64,000 nt of DNA from Rhizobium sullae (lineage in GTDB: Bacteria > Pseudomonadota > Alphaproteobacteria > Rhizobiales > Rhizobiaceae). The position numbers and the translations under genes are program-made. Of the stretch, positions 25,173-34,374 are shown in pieces; position 1 is the first letter of the stretch; each line of letters opens with the position of its first letter. The DNA lies in NCBI RefSeq assembly GCF_025200715.1, contig NZ_CP104144.1:1488001-1552000 (forward strand). The letters are read 5' to 3'. The notes below the pieces were generated by a model. The model had not been told where the DNA came from. It did no database searches and was given only the letters and a program-made list of their open reading frames with translations.

Positions 25173-27494
25173 ATGAACTTTCAGCCGAAAGCCGTCGGCG
25201 GCGATCTGGTTTCGCGCGCGTGGAGCGGCGATATGATCGCGCCTCTGTCGGACCGCGGTCAAGGAACGGCAGCAAGTTTCGTTGCCAAGACGTTCATCTG
25301 TGATGGCACAAAGATGCCTGCCGAACTCTTCATTTCGGCGCTCGGCCTTTATCGCTGTTTCATCAATGGCAAGCGTGTCGGCGAGGACCTCCTGACACCA
25401 GGCTGGACCAGCTACGACCATCGTGTGGCCTATCAGCGCTACGACGTTTCCCATCTCATCAAGTCCGGCCAGAACCGCATCGAAATCTGGCTTGCCGACG
25501 GATGGTACCGGTCTCCGCTCATGTGGGGTCAAAAGGCCATTCCCAATTGCTGGGGTGACCGGACGGCAGCCATGGCAGATCTGGTCGGACCGAACGGCGT
25601 CATTCTCTCAACGGACGCCAGTTGGCAAAGCGGGCTGCTGCCGATCCGCAAATCCGGCATCTATTTCGGCGAGATCTACGATGCACGCGAAGAACGACTC
25701 GTCGAGACCCACGGCACCGTGACGCTACCATTCGACAAGGCGTTGCTCGTCGCGCACGAAACGGCACCGGTGCGTGAATTGCCGGCGATCGCACCGATCG
25801 ACACATGGACCGATGCGGAAGGGCGAACGATCTACGACTTCGGCCAGAACATCGGCGGCTATGTGCTCTATACGGTTCGCGGAGCGGCAGGCGCCGAAGT
25901 TCGAGTGGAGCATTCGGAGGTCCTGGGACCTGATCGTTATTTCGACAACCGCAACTACCGCACCGCGCAAGCGCATACGATCTATACGCTGCGCGGAACC
26001 GGCGACGAGACCTATTCGCCTCATTTCACCTTTTTCGGCTTCCGCTATGCCAGAGTGACGGTCACGGGCAACGCACACATCGTGACGATCTCCTCGGTTC
26101 CGATCTCCTCCTTGCCCAATCTGGCGGGCAGCTTCAGCTCGGGCAACGCTCTCGTCAACCGGCTTGTCCAGAACACAATCTGGTCGCAGCGCGCGAACTT
26201 CATAGAGGTCCCGACCGACTGCCCCCAGCGCGACGAGCGCCTCGGCTGGACGGGTGACGCTCAGGTGTTTGCCGCAACAGCCTGCTGGCTGACTGACAGC
26301 CGGACCTTCTTCCGGAAATATCTGCGCGACGTGATGGCCGACCAGCGTGAGGATGGCGCCGTCTCCCATTTTTCGCCCGACCCGACACGCCTGCATCCGG
26401 AGAATTTTCCGGGCTTTGCCGGCTCGACCGGCTGGGGCGACGCCATCGTCGTCATCCCCTGGGTTCTTTACACCCATTACGGTGATCGGGCAGTTCTCTC
26501 CGAATGCCTCAATGCGATGGTGCGCTGGGTCAATTTCGTCTGGTCAATTTCGGATGGCCCGATCGTGCGCCCGCCATCCCGCTGGGGCGACCGCGGCTTC
26601 ACATTCGGCGACTGGCTGCAGCCGGTCGGCGACAACCGCAAACCGCGCCCGACAATTGCCGACGATTGCGCCGCGACACTCTACCATTTCATCTCCACCG
26701 ATTTGCTGGCAAAGATCGCGGCGATCCTTGGCGACGAGGTGCTGGCAGAACGCATGACGGGCCGTGCTGAAGAAATTCGGCATGCATTCGCCCGCGAGTT
26801 CATCGCACCGTCCGGGCGCATTGCACATAACGACCAGACGTCCTACGCGCTGGCGTTCCTCCATGATCTGATCCCTGCTGAGCATCACGCGGCTGCCAGG
26901 CAGCACTTCCGACAGGTGATCGTCGATGCCGACTACAAGATCGGCACAGGATTCATAGGCACACCCGCCCTGCTGCCGGCCTTGACGAAGCTCGGCATGG
27001 ACGACATTGCAGAAAAAGTGTTCCTGCAGGAGGAGGTTCCGGGCTGGCTCTACCAGGTATCCAAGGGCGCGACTACGATCTGGGAGCGCTGGGATTCAAT
27101 GGCGCCCGACGGCACCATCTACGAGCCCGACATGAACAGCTACAATCATTATGCCTATGGCGCAGTATGCCAATGGCTGTTTGAAAACGTCGCTGGAATT
27201 TCGCCGAGTGCAACCGCCCCAGGATTTGCCGAGGTGATTGTCGATCCTGCGCCGATTGCCGCGCTCTCGCCGGTCACCGCCCACCACGACGTACGTCAAG
27301 GCCGAATTGAAGCTGCATGGGAGTGCCGCGGCAACAGGGTCACCTATCGGCTGACGCTTCCGGAGGGCTGCGTCGGCCGGTTCCGGCCCGGGTTGAGGCA
27401 TCAGAATCCATCAATCAATGGAGAGCCTGTGGCCGAGGAGGCCATTCTTCGGCCCGGAACGCACCAACTGGTGTTTTCTCTCCCCCAATCCTGA
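25173..27494 (+). CDS. Alpha-L-rhamnosidase (glycoside hydrolase family 78)
   Basis: This 773-residue enzyme should remove terminal alpha-L-rhamnose from plant glycosides or pectic fragments. Landmarks are the N-terminal beta domain (RCFINGKRVGEDLLTPGWTS), the catalytic (alpha/alpha)6 barrel with CPQRDERLGWTGDAQVF, which holds the acidic residues expected in the active site, and TIWERWDSMAPDG near residue 635. No signal peptide is seen, so it acts in the cytoplasm on imported substrate. ATG at 25173 with GGAGG five bases upstream is preferred over the TTG at 25170. A CUT1 importer follows in the operon. Confidence 0.92.
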   Translation: MNFQPKAVGGDLVSRAWSGDMIAPLSDRGQGTAASFVAKTFICDGTKMPAELFISALGLYRCFINGKRVGEDLLTPGWTSYDHRVAYQRYDVSHLIKSGQNRIEIWLADGWYRSPLMWGQKAIPNCWGDRTAAMADLVGPNGVILSTDASWQSGLLPIRKSGIYFGEIYDAREERLVETHGTVTLPFDKALLVAHETAPVRELPAIAPIDTWTDAEGRTIYDFGQNIGGYVLYTVRGAAGAEVRVEHSEVLGPDRYFDNRNYRTAQAHTIYTLRGTGDETYSPHFTFFGFRYARVTVTGNAHIVTISSVPISSLPNLAGSFSSGNALVNRLVQNTIWSQRANFIEVPTDCPQRDERLGWTGDAQVFAATACWLTDSRTFFRKYLRDVMADQREDGAVSHFSPDPTRLHPENFPGFAGSTGWGDAIVVIPWVLYTHYGDRAVLSECLNAMVRWVNFVWSISDGPIVRPPSRWGDRGFTFGDWLQPVGDNRKPRPTIADDCAATLYHFISTDLLAKIAAILGDEVLAERMTGRAEEIRHAFAREFIAPSGRIAHNDQTSYALAFLHDLIPAEHHAAARQHFRQVIVDADYKIGTGFIGTPALLPALTKLGMDDIAEKVFLQEEVPGWLYQVSKGATTIWERWDSMAPDGTIYEPDMNSYNHYAYGAVCQWLFENVAGISPSATAPGFAEVIVDPAPIAALSPVTAHHDVRQGRIEAAWECRGNRVTYRLTLPEGCVGRFRPGLRHQNPSINGEPVAEEAILRPGTHQLVFSLPQS

Positions 27495-27537
27495 GGAGCA
27501 TATTCGTCCCGGTCAAACCGTTCAGAGGAGGAACGTC

Positions 27538-28821
27538 ATGACAAACCGCATCAAAGTTATTCTCGCCGGCGCGTCGGCACTCATAGCACTGGTTGCCGCA
27601 GGGCCGTCGCATGCAGACGCGACCCTCTCGTTTCTGATCGATAACAACCCCGATACGGTCGCGGCTGCCGAGGCGCTGGTTGCTGCTTACGAGAAGATCG
27701 CACCGGATGTCACGATCGAAATCGAGCAGCGGCCGGGTGGTGGCGAGGGCGACAACATCGTCAAGACACGTCTTGCGACTGGCGAAATGTCGGACGTCTT
27801 CCTCTATAATTCCGGGTCGCTGATGCAGGCGCTGAAACCTGCGCAGACGCTTGCCGACCTCAGCGATCTGTCGTCGCAGGCAAAAGTGGACGAGAGCTTC
27901 AAGGCCGTCGTCGGCGCGGACGGCAAGCTCTACGGCGTTCCCTTCGGCACGGCGATGGCCGGCGGGATCCTCTACAACAGAAAAATCTATCAGGAACTCG
28001 GCCTGCCGGTTCCGAAGACGTGGACCGAGTTCATGGCCAACAACGAGAAGGTGAAGGCGGCCGGCAAAGCAGCCGTTGCGCAAACCTATCGCGATACCTG
28101 GACGTCGCAGCTCTTCGTTCTAGCCGATTATTACAATCTGCATGCCGCCGTGCCGAACTTCGCGGACGACTATACGGGCAACAAGGCGAAATATGCGACG
28201 ACCCCTGCGGCGATGAAAGGGTTCGAGCGCCTGAAGGAGGTTCATGACGCCGGCCTGATGAACGAGGATTTCGGTGCGGCAAGCTACGATGACGGGCTCA
28301 GGATGGTGGCGACGGGCGAAGCAGCCCATTATCCCATGCTGTCCTTTGCCGTCGGCGCCTTGAAGCAGAACTATCCCGAAAATCTCAACGATGTCGGCTT
28401 CTTCGCACAGCCGGGAGACGACGCAGCCAAAAACGGCCTGACGGTCTGGATGCCGCCTGCCCTCTATATCCCGCTCGCAAGCCCGAATGCCGATGAAGCC
28501 AGGAAATTCGTGGATTTCGCCGGAAGCGTCGAAGGCTGCAAGATCATGGTTGAAACCAACACGGCTCAAGGTCCGTCCTTAGTCGATGGATGCGCGCTGC
28601 CCGCCGACGTACCGCCTGCGGTCAAGGACATGCTTCCCTATTTCGAAACAAAGGGGATGACGACGCCGGCGCTTGAATTCGTGTCGCCGATCAAGGGACC
28701 TGCCCTTGAACAGATCACCGTCGAGGTCGGATCAGGAATCCGTCAGCCGGCCGAGGCAGCCGCGCTCTATGACGACGACGTGCGCAAGCAGGCAAAGCAG
28801 CTCGGTCTACCCAACTGGTAA
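27538..28821 (+). CDS. Sugar ABC transporter substrate-binding protein (family 1)
   Basis: This 427-residue periplasmic protein has a Sec signal (VILAGASALIALVAAGPSHA, cleavage after about residue 23), and the SBP_bac_1 body with GDNIVKTRLATGEMSDVFLY and YGVPFGTAMAGGILYNRKIY. The ATG at 27538 has AGAGGAGG upstream; the open frame before it overlaps the rhamnosidase end and is not used. The likely ligand is a rhamnose-containing oligosaccharide or glycoside (inference from the GH78 neighbour). Confidence 0.9.
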   Translation: MTNRIKVILAGASALIALVAAGPSHADATLSFLIDNNPDTVAAAEALVAAYEKIAPDVTIEIEQRPGGGEGDNIVKTRLATGEMSDVFLYNSGSLMQALKPAQTLADLSDLSSQAKVDESFKAVVGADGKLYGVPFGTAMAGGILYNRKIYQELGLPVPKTWTEFMANNEKVKAAGKAAVAQTYRDTWTSQLFVLADYYNLHAAVPNFADDYTGNKAKYATTPAAMKGFERLKEVHDAGLMNEDFGAASYDDGLRMVATGEAAHYPMLSFAVGALKQNYPENLNDVGFFAQPGDDAAKNGLTVWMPPALYIPLASPNADEARKFVDFAGSVEGCKIMVETNTAQGPSLVDGCALPADVPPAVKDMLPYFETKGMTTPALEFVSPIKGPALEQITVEVGSGIRQPAEAAALYDDDVRKQAKQLGLPNW

Positions 28822-28840
28822 CGGTCCTTCGGGAAAGCTG

Positions 28841-28864
28841 ACCTCGCCCTCCCATGGGCGAGGT
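28841..28864 (+). terminator. Hairpin between the sugar-binding protein and first permease genes
   Basis: ACCTCGCCC (28841-28849) and GGGCGAGGT (28856-28864) form a perfect 9-bp stem with loop TCCCAT. No T-run follows, so it is more likely a 3' stabiliser or partial stop that favours binding-protein expression. Confidence 0.65.
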
Positions 28865-28887
28865 TCCACCCGATCGAAGAGGTAGCA

Positions 28888-29766
28888 ATGACCGAGACGT
28901 ACCACCGCTCACGCAGATCTCCTTATCCCTTGTGGTTCTTCATTCCGGCCGCGCTCGTCTATGGCGTGCTGTTTCTCGTCCCCACGGTCTCGTCGCTGTG
29001 GTTCAGCCTCACACGCTGGGATCTTTCAACCGCCGAGTTCATCGGACTGGAGAATTTCGAGCAGTTCTTTTCCGAGCCATTTCTGGTCAAGGGTCTCGTC
29101 AACACGGTGATCTATGCCGTCACGACATCCGGCCTGAAGACGGTATGCGGGCTCCTGCTTGCCGTGCTTTTGACCGGCAACATTTTCGCCCGGTCCTTCC
29201 TGCGTACGCTCGTTTTCTTTCCGGTCCTGGTATCGACAATCGGTATCGGCATCACCTTTACGGTGATGATGCATCCGACCAGGGGCATCATCAATGTCAC
29301 GCTTGAGACGCTCGGCATCCCCGGACCGGGCTGGCTGACCAATCCGGCGCTCGCCCTCTTTTCCGTGGCCCTCGTCGATCTCTGGAAAGGCGTGGGTCTC
29401 GCCACCTTGATTTTCATCGCCGGCCTGGCAGCGATTAGCCCCGAATATTACGAGGCGGCCAGAATTGATGGCGCTACCCGCTTCCAGCAGTTCTCGCGCA
29501 TCACCTTGCCTCTTGTGCGCCCGGCGACGATCACCGTCATCACCCTATCTTTGATCGGTGGCCTGCGGTCGTTCGATCTCATTTGGGCAATGACGCGCGG
29601 CGGGCCGGGATTTTCCTCGGACGTGATCGCGTCGGTCATCTACAAGCAGTATCAGGCGGGCTTCTACGGGCTGTCGACTGCGGGCAACGTCATCCTGTTT
29701 GCGCTGATCGCGATCATCATTCTGCCGCTGACGCTGTGGCTCAACCGGCGCGAGGTCGAGCAATGA
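28888..29766 (+). CDS. Sugar ABC transporter permease (MalF/UgpA type)
   Basis: This 292-residue inner-membrane permease has six hydrophobic segments beginning at PLWFFIPAALVYGVLFLVPTV, and the family coupling motif EYYEAARIDGATRFQQFSRI (about residues 188-207). Its stop overlaps the start of the partner permease (ATGA). Confidence 0.92.
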   Translation: MTETYHRSRRSPYPLWFFIPAALVYGVLFLVPTVSSLWFSLTRWDLSTAEFIGLENFEQFFSEPFLVKGLVNTVIYAVTTSGLKTVCGLLLAVLLTGNIFARSFLRTLVFFPVLVSTIGIGITFTVMMHPTRGIINVTLETLGIPGPGWLTNPALALFSVALVDLWKGVGLATLIFIAGLAAISPEYYEAARIDGATRFQQFSRITLPLVRPATITVITLSLIGGLRSFDLIWAMTRGGPGFSSDVIASVIYKQYQAGFYGLSTAGNVILFALIAIIILPLTLWLNRREVEQ

Positions 29767-30590
29767 GAAAAACGCGACCCTACGTGACGGGCGCGGTCGC
29801 ACTTGCCATCGCCACCGTCATCTTCGTTCTCCCATTCGTCTTCGTTGCGCTCCAGGCGGTCAAGTCGAAGTCCGAAGCGTCCCGGCTCGACTTCGAGCTC
29901 CCGGAACAATGGTTGCTCTGGGAGAACCTCGCGGCAGTGTTCAAGGCTCGCGACTACCAGCTCGTCCTCGCATACTTCAATTCCACGCTGATCACCGTCG
30001 TCTCGGTTGCGATACTGATACTGCTTTCGGCAATGGTCGGATATGTCATGCAACGCCGGAAAACCCGCTGGAATGCCGTTGCCTCGGGTGCCCTGTTTAT
30101 CGGGCTGATGATGCCGCCGGCGGTCGTTCCGACGATCGGATTGCTTCAGGAAATCGGCCTCTTCAAGACGATCACCGGAATGATCCTGATCCAGGTCGCC
30201 TATAATCTCTCGTTCTCGACCCTGCTCTACAGGTCGTTCATCTCGACCATTCCACGTGACCTCGACGAGGCGGCGCTGATCGATGGTGCCAAGCCCTGGC
30301 AGATATTTTTCCGGGTGATCCTCCCGCTGCTCAAGCCAGTGACGGTGACCAACATTGTCGTGCAGTCGATCGCAATCTTCAACGATTTCACAAACCCGCT
30401 CTACTATCTGCCGGGCAAGGAGAACGTCACCGTGCAGCTGACGCTCTATAATTTCCAGAGCATGTATACGAGCCAGTACAACCTGCTTTTCATGAACATC
30501 CTTCTCGTCACGATCCCTCCCCTCATCGTTTTCATCTTCTTCAACAGGCAGATCGTGGCGGGCATGACTGCCGGCGCAGTGAAAGGTTAG
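29763..30590 (+). CDS. Sugar ABC transporter permease (MalG/UgpE type)
   Basis: This 275-residue permease pairs with the one at 28888. It has an N-terminal helix ([20 protein letters not shown]) and the coupling loop [20 protein letters not shown]. The start at 29763 overlaps the preceding stop; the longer open frame upstream lies inside the other permease gene. Confidence 0.92.
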   Translation: MRKTRPYVTGAVALAIATVIFVLPFVFVALQAVKSKSEASRLDFELPEQWLLWENLAAVFKARDYQLVLAYFNSTLITVVSVAILILLSAMVGYVMQRRKTRWNAVASGALFIGLMMPPAVVPTIGLLQEIGLFKTITGMILIQVAYNLSFSTLLYRSFISTIPRDLDEAALIDGAKPWQIFFRVILPLLKPVTVTNIVVQSIAIFNDFTNPLYYLPGKENVTVQLTLYNFQSMYTSQYNLLFMNILLVTIPPLIVFIFFNRQIVAGMTAGAVKG

Positions 30591-30594
30591 CGGA

Positions 30595-31578
30595 ATGGCC
30601 GAACTCACCCTTACCCGGATTTGCAAAAGCTTTGGCGCCCTTGACGTCATCAAAGGCATCGATCTGGACGTGCGTTCCGGTGAATTCGTCGTGTTCGTCG
30701 GGCCGTCTGGATGCGGAAAATCCACGTTGCTCCGGATCATCGCCGGACTGGAAGAGTCGACCTCAGGTGCGCTTACGATCGGGGGCAAGGATGTGACCCA
30801 CGCAGAACCTTCTGAACGCGGCATCGCCATGGTCTTCCAGAGCTATGCGCTTTATCCGCATATGACCGTTGCGGAGAATATCGGCTTCGGTCTCTCGCTC
30901 GCCCGCCGCCCGAAGGCCGAGATCGAGGCCAAGGTTCGCGCAGCAGCCGAGACCTTACAGCTCACCCATTTGCTCGACCGCAAGCCGAAGGCGCTTTCCG
31001 GCGGCCAAAGGCAGCGCGTTGCCATCGGCCGGGCGATCGTTCGCGATCCGAAGGTCTTCTTGTTCGACGAACCGCTCTCCAATCTCGACGCATCACTGCG
31101 AGCACAGATGCGGCTCGAGATCGCAGAACTCCATGCGCGCCTGAAGACGACCATGATCTATGTCACCCATGACCAGGTCGAGGCGATGACAATGGCCGAC
31201 AAGATCGTCGTCCTGAACGGCGGTAGGGTCGAGCAGGTCGGCAGCCCGATGGAGCTCTACCGCAAGCCAGTGACGCCCTTCGTCGCGGGCTTTATAGGTA
31301 GCCCGAAGATGAACCTCTACACGGGCGAAATTGCGCATCGCTTCGGCTGTGAGACTTACGGAATCCGCCCAGAGCATATTCGTCTTTCCGAAGCAGAAGG
31401 CGAGTGGCAAGGCAGGGTAAGACATATCGAGCGCCTCGGCGCCGATGCCATCCTCTATCTGGATGTTCCGGACGTCGGAGAGATGGTGGTGCGCGCCGAG
31501 GGAGAAACGGCATTTGCAACAGGTGCTGCCGTTTGGGCAAGTCCGATGAAGGGCGCCGCGCATAAATTCGGTGCATAA
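30595..31578 (+). CDS. Sugar ABC transporter ATPase (MalK/UgpC type)
   Basis: This 327-residue ATPase has Walker [10 protein letters not shown] (near residue 37), Q-loop [12 protein letters not shown], signature LSGGQRQRV and Walker [13 protein letters not shown], followed by a short TOBE-like regulatory tail. Typical members have about 350-370 residues, so the regulatory domain is somewhat reduced. It completes the operon rhamnosidase, binding protein, two permeases, ATPase. Confidence 0.92.
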   Translation: MAELTLTRICKSFGALDVIKGIDLDVRSGEFVVFVGPSGCGKSTLLRIIAGLEESTSGALTIGGKDVTHAEPSERGIAMVFQSYALYPHMTVAENIGFGLSLARRPKAEIEAKVRAAAETLQLTHLLDRKPKALSGGQRQRVAIGRAIVRDPKVFLFDEPLSNLDASLRAQMRLEIAELHARLKTTMIYVTHDQVEAMTMADKIVVLNGGRVEQVGSPMELYRKPVTPFVAGFIGSPKMNLYTGEIAHRFGCETYGIRPEHIRLSEAEGEWQGRVRHIERLGADAILYLDVPDVGEMVVRAEGETAFATGAAVWASPMKGAAHKFGA

Positions 31579-31659
31579 GCGGTCTCTAATCCAGCATCAG
31601 AGAAACTCGCACCAAAAAAACGATCCGTGCACCAACACCGCGTGGCGCTTCTTCCGAGA

Positions 31660-31902
31660 TTAGGCGGCGGTGCGCGCCGAGATGGGTGCTCGCGGGCCCT
31701 TCTTTTCCAGTAGCGGCATGACTTCCCTGCTGAACTCCTTGAGACCGCCGATCGGATCGACCCAGCTCATCAACACGCCGTCGATTACTGCATCCGCAAG
31801 TTCTGTCAGTGTCTCGACGATGTCCGAGGGAGAACCGATGAGGCAGCGATCGCCACGGGTCTGGGGTAGGCTTTTTGCCTTGTATGCTCGGTGATATCTC
31901 AA
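31660..31902 (-). pseudogene. Fragment of a luciferase-like (LLM) flavin monooxygenase, C-terminus only
   Basis: The frame encodes about 80 residues, of which CLIGSPSDIVETLTELADAV and GGLKEFSREVMPLLEKKG match the C-terminal end of LLM-class flavin-dependent oxidoreductases. These enzymes normally have 320-450 residues, so most of the gene is gone. It sits five bases after the stop of the MocR gene on the same strand and marks the left edge of the MocR-redox island. Confidence 0.6.
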
Positions 31903-31907
31903 GGGAT

Positions 31908-33320
31908 TCAGCTGAACCGCCGGATGATATCGACCAAGCGGTCGCAGGATCTCGCGAGTACCTTTGTAGGTGATGTGGCAACACCCAACAAGAGCCCCGA
32001 CCGGCTGCGCTCCGCAGAGGCATACCAGGCAGAGAGAGGAACCGGAAACATGCCGAAAGCCAGTAGTTCGCGCGCAATGGTGAGATCCGCAGCACCATTG
32101 GGCAGTCGTAGCAGGACGGCCAAGCCCGTCGCCACGAGGTCATCGGCGCCAAAGTGGGGCTGAAGCTCAGCCAGCAAATCTTCCTGCTTGGCGACATAAG
32201 CGCGCTTCAAACGGCGGAGGTGACGCAGATAGTGGCCTTCCCGCATGAATTCCGCGGTCGCGAGCTGCACCGAAGGCCCGGGGGGCGGGGCGAGACACGC
32301 TGCAACCTCGGCAAAGCGAGCCATGAGGTCGATCGGCGCAACGATAAATCCGAGGCGAAGTGTGGGGCTGATCGTCTTGCTGAACGAGCCTATATGAATG
32401 ACCCGCCCGGCGCGATCGAGCGATGCCAGCGCCGGGGCGGCCCGGCCTGTCAGCTGCAGTTCACTCAGATAGTCGTCCTCTATGACCCAGGCCCCGCTTG
32501 CTGCGGCCCAGCCGAGCAATCGGAGACGCCGTTCGAGTGATAATGTCGATCCGACCGGCGCCTGCTGCCCGGGCGTCACGACCACCAATTTTGCGTCGGG
32601 GGCGTGGCGCAGTCCATGGTCGATGTCGATGCCATCAGCATCGACGGGGACTGGCGAGAGAGACAGTCGCGCGAGTTCAAGGCCCTTGCGGGTGAACGGA
32701 AAGCCCGGATCTTCCATCCAGGCTTTCTGCCCTTCAACGCCGAGCACCCGAAGCGCGAGCCCCAGCCCGGCGGCATATCCACCGGTGACGATGATCTGCG
32801 ACGGTGAGCAGTCGATGCCGCGGGCGACGGCGAGGTAGCCTGCTATCTCTCGCCTTAGCTCGAGCTCGCCGCGCGGATCCGGATAGTTGGGGGCCGCGCT
32901 CGCTTCAACACGGATTGCATTTGCGCGGATGCGCGCGAATAGCGTTGCCGGAAAGGTCTCCGTTGCCGGGACGCCCATCTGGAAGAAGGCGGGCCCCTGG
33001 GTCATCTCCTGATAAATCTCCAGGAACGATCCAGGACGTGGCGGCTGCTCGCTCTTCACCACTGGGCGAGGACGCGGGGCGACTCGGGTTCCGGCTGCGC
33101 GGGACGCAACGATCAATTGGGCTGCGTTCAGCTTCTCATAGGCGGTCCGCACGGTACCCCGCGCGACGCCGAGCTGGGCGGCAAGGTCCTGCCAGGAGGG
33201 CAATCGGGCGCCGGGCTCGAGCACCCCGCTTTCGATCGCGGTCGCAATTCCGCTTCGGATCTGCTCGGCGAGCGGCCTCTTGGCAGAACGGTCGACGTTC
33301 AGGTTCAGGGGCTTCGTCAT
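31908..33320 (-). CDS. MocR/GabR-type regulator: GntR HTH fused to aminotransferase-like domain
   Basis: This 470-residue protein has an N-terminal GntR winged helix (PLAEQIRSGIATAIESGVLE; LAAQLGVARGTVRTAYEKL) and a type I aminotransferase-like domain with the PLP lysine in GSFSKTISPTLRLGF and the aspartate region VIEDDYLSE. Such proteins use PLP or its adducts as effector. The start MTKPLNLNVDRS at 33318-33320 is chosen; the longer frame extends into a repeat-bearing promoter. It is divergent from the cupin-AhpD-SDR genes and probably controls them. Confidence 0.9.
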   Translation of the reverse strand: MTKPLNLNVDRSAKRPLAEQIRSGIATAIESGVLEPGARLPSWQDLAAQLGVARGTVRTAYEKLNAAQLIVASRAAGTRVAPRPRPVVKSEQPPRPGSFLEIYQEMTQGPAFFQMGVPATETFPATLFARIRANAIRVEASAAPNYPDPRGELELRREIAGYLAVARGIDCSPSQIIVTGGYAAGLGLALRVLGVEGQKAWMEDPGFPFTRKGLELARLSLSPVPVDADGIDIDHGLRHAPDAKLVVVTPGQQAPVGSTLSLERRLRLLGWAAASGAWVIEDDYLSELQLTGRAAPALASLDRAGRVIHIGSFSKTISPTLRLGFIVAPIDLMARFAEVAACLAPPPGPSVQLATAEFMREGHYLRHLRRLKRAYVAKQEDLLAELQPHFGADDLVATGLAVLLRLPNGAADLTIARELLAFGMFPVPLSAWYASAERSRSGLLLGVATSPTKVLARSCDRLVDIIRRFS

Positions 33321-33334
33321 CCCACCGTAGTACA

Positions 33335-33352
33335 GCATTCTTTTGCATTCTT
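33335..33352. promoter_or_regulatory. Direct repeat, candidate MocR operator
   Basis: GCATTCTT occurs at 33335-33342 and again at 33345-33352, an exact repeat with a 10-bp period. It lies 15 bp from the mocR start in the gap shared with the cupin gene. MocR/GabR regulators are known to use direct repeats; assignment here is inference. Confidence 0.45.
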
Positions 33353-33437
33353 GGTGCTTTTTTTTGGCCCTACGGAGGGGCATCTTCTTCCCAGCCCATC
33401 ACACGGGCATCATCCGTGCGGCAAGAGGAGAAAGCCC

Positions 33438-33851
33438 ATGAAGATCCGAACCATCATCACCGCTACGTTCATCGCCTTCTCGATGGCCGTCCCCGTCTCC
33501 GCCCATGATGGCGAAGCCGAAACCGTCGCGAAGAACTTCGAGGCGGCCATTCCCAATATCCCTGGCAAGTCGCTGATCGCCGTGGAAGTCGATTACGCAC
33601 CGGGCGCGGCCTCACCATCCCACACCCACGCGAAGTCGTCATTCATCTACGCCTATGTGATCTCGGGCGCGATCGAGTCGAAGGTGAATGACGGCGAGAC
33701 ACGCATCTATCGGGCAGGCGAGAGCTGGTCCGAACCGCCGAACGCGCTCCATTCGATCAGCCGCAATGCGAGCAAGACCGAGCCGGCGAAGCTGATTGCT
33801 GTCTTTGTCCTCGACACTAATGACAAAGCGCTGACCACGCCCGTCAAATAA
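33438..33851 (+). CDS. Secreted single-domain cupin protein
   Basis: This 137-residue protein has a Sec signal (IITATFIAFSMAVPVSAHD, cleavage near residue 22) and a cupin fold with the metal-binding pattern SHTHAKSSFIYAYVISG and a second motif around EPPNALHSISRN. The biochemical role is not predictable; related small cupins are found with AhpD-like and reductase genes. The ATG has GAGGAG upstream. It is the first of three co-directional genes. Confidence 0.8.
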   Translation: MKIRTIITATFIAFSMAVPVSAHDGEAETVAKNFEAAIPNIPGKSLIAVEVDYAPGAASPSHTHAKSSFIYAYVISGAIESKVNDGETRIYRAGESWSEPPNALHSISRNASKTEPAKLIAVFVLDTNDKALTTPVK

Positions 33852-33870
33852 CCTTCAAAGGAAGAACAAC

Positions 33871-34326
33871 GTGACCAAACGACTCGACTATAATCAGATC
33901 GCTCCAAACGGCGCCAAGGCTCTCGGTGGGGTCTATGGATATGTCATGCAGAGCGGCCTGCCCGCTGAGCTGGTGGAGCTTGTCTATCTGCGCGTCTCGC
34001 AGATTAACAACTGCGCCTATTGCCTCGATATGCACACCCGCGATCTCACGAAGAAGGGCGTGCCGATCGAGAAGCTTGCCTTGGTTCAGGCGTGGGAGGA
34101 AGGCGGCAACCTCTTCAGCGAGACCGAGCGCGCTGCTTTGGCCTGGGCTGAGACGGTTACGCGTGTGGCCCAAACCGGCGTGCCGGATGAAACATACCAG
34201 GCAGCACGCGCGGTTTTCGGCGAGAAGGAGCTGGTCGACCTCACAATCGCGATCAGCTTGATGAACGCCTTCAACCGCATGGCGATAAGCTTCCGTAACA
34301 CGCCCCAGGCGGCAATCGCAAAGTAA
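33871..34326 (+). CDS. Carboxymuconolactone decarboxylase/AhpD-like protein
   Basis: This 151-residue protein belongs to the CMD/AhpD superfamily. It carries the redox motif NNCAYCLDMHTRD (CxxC followed by H, residues about 46-58), as in peroxidase-type members. It could act as an alkylhydroperoxidase. The start is GTG at 33871 with AAGGAAG upstream. It lies 19 bp after the cupin gene and is probably co-transcribed. Confidence 0.88.
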   Translation: MTKRLDYNQIAPNGAKALGGVYGYVMQSGLPAELVELVYLRVSQINNCAYCLDMHTRDLTKKGVPIEKLALVQAWEEGGNLFSETERAALAWAETVTRVAQTGVPDETYQAARAVFGEKELVDLTIAISLMNAFNRMAISFRNTPQAAIAK

Positions 34327-34374
34327 CTGAAGCGCACCGCATCGTGACGCTCACCTTTCGAAGGAGTTCTTTCT

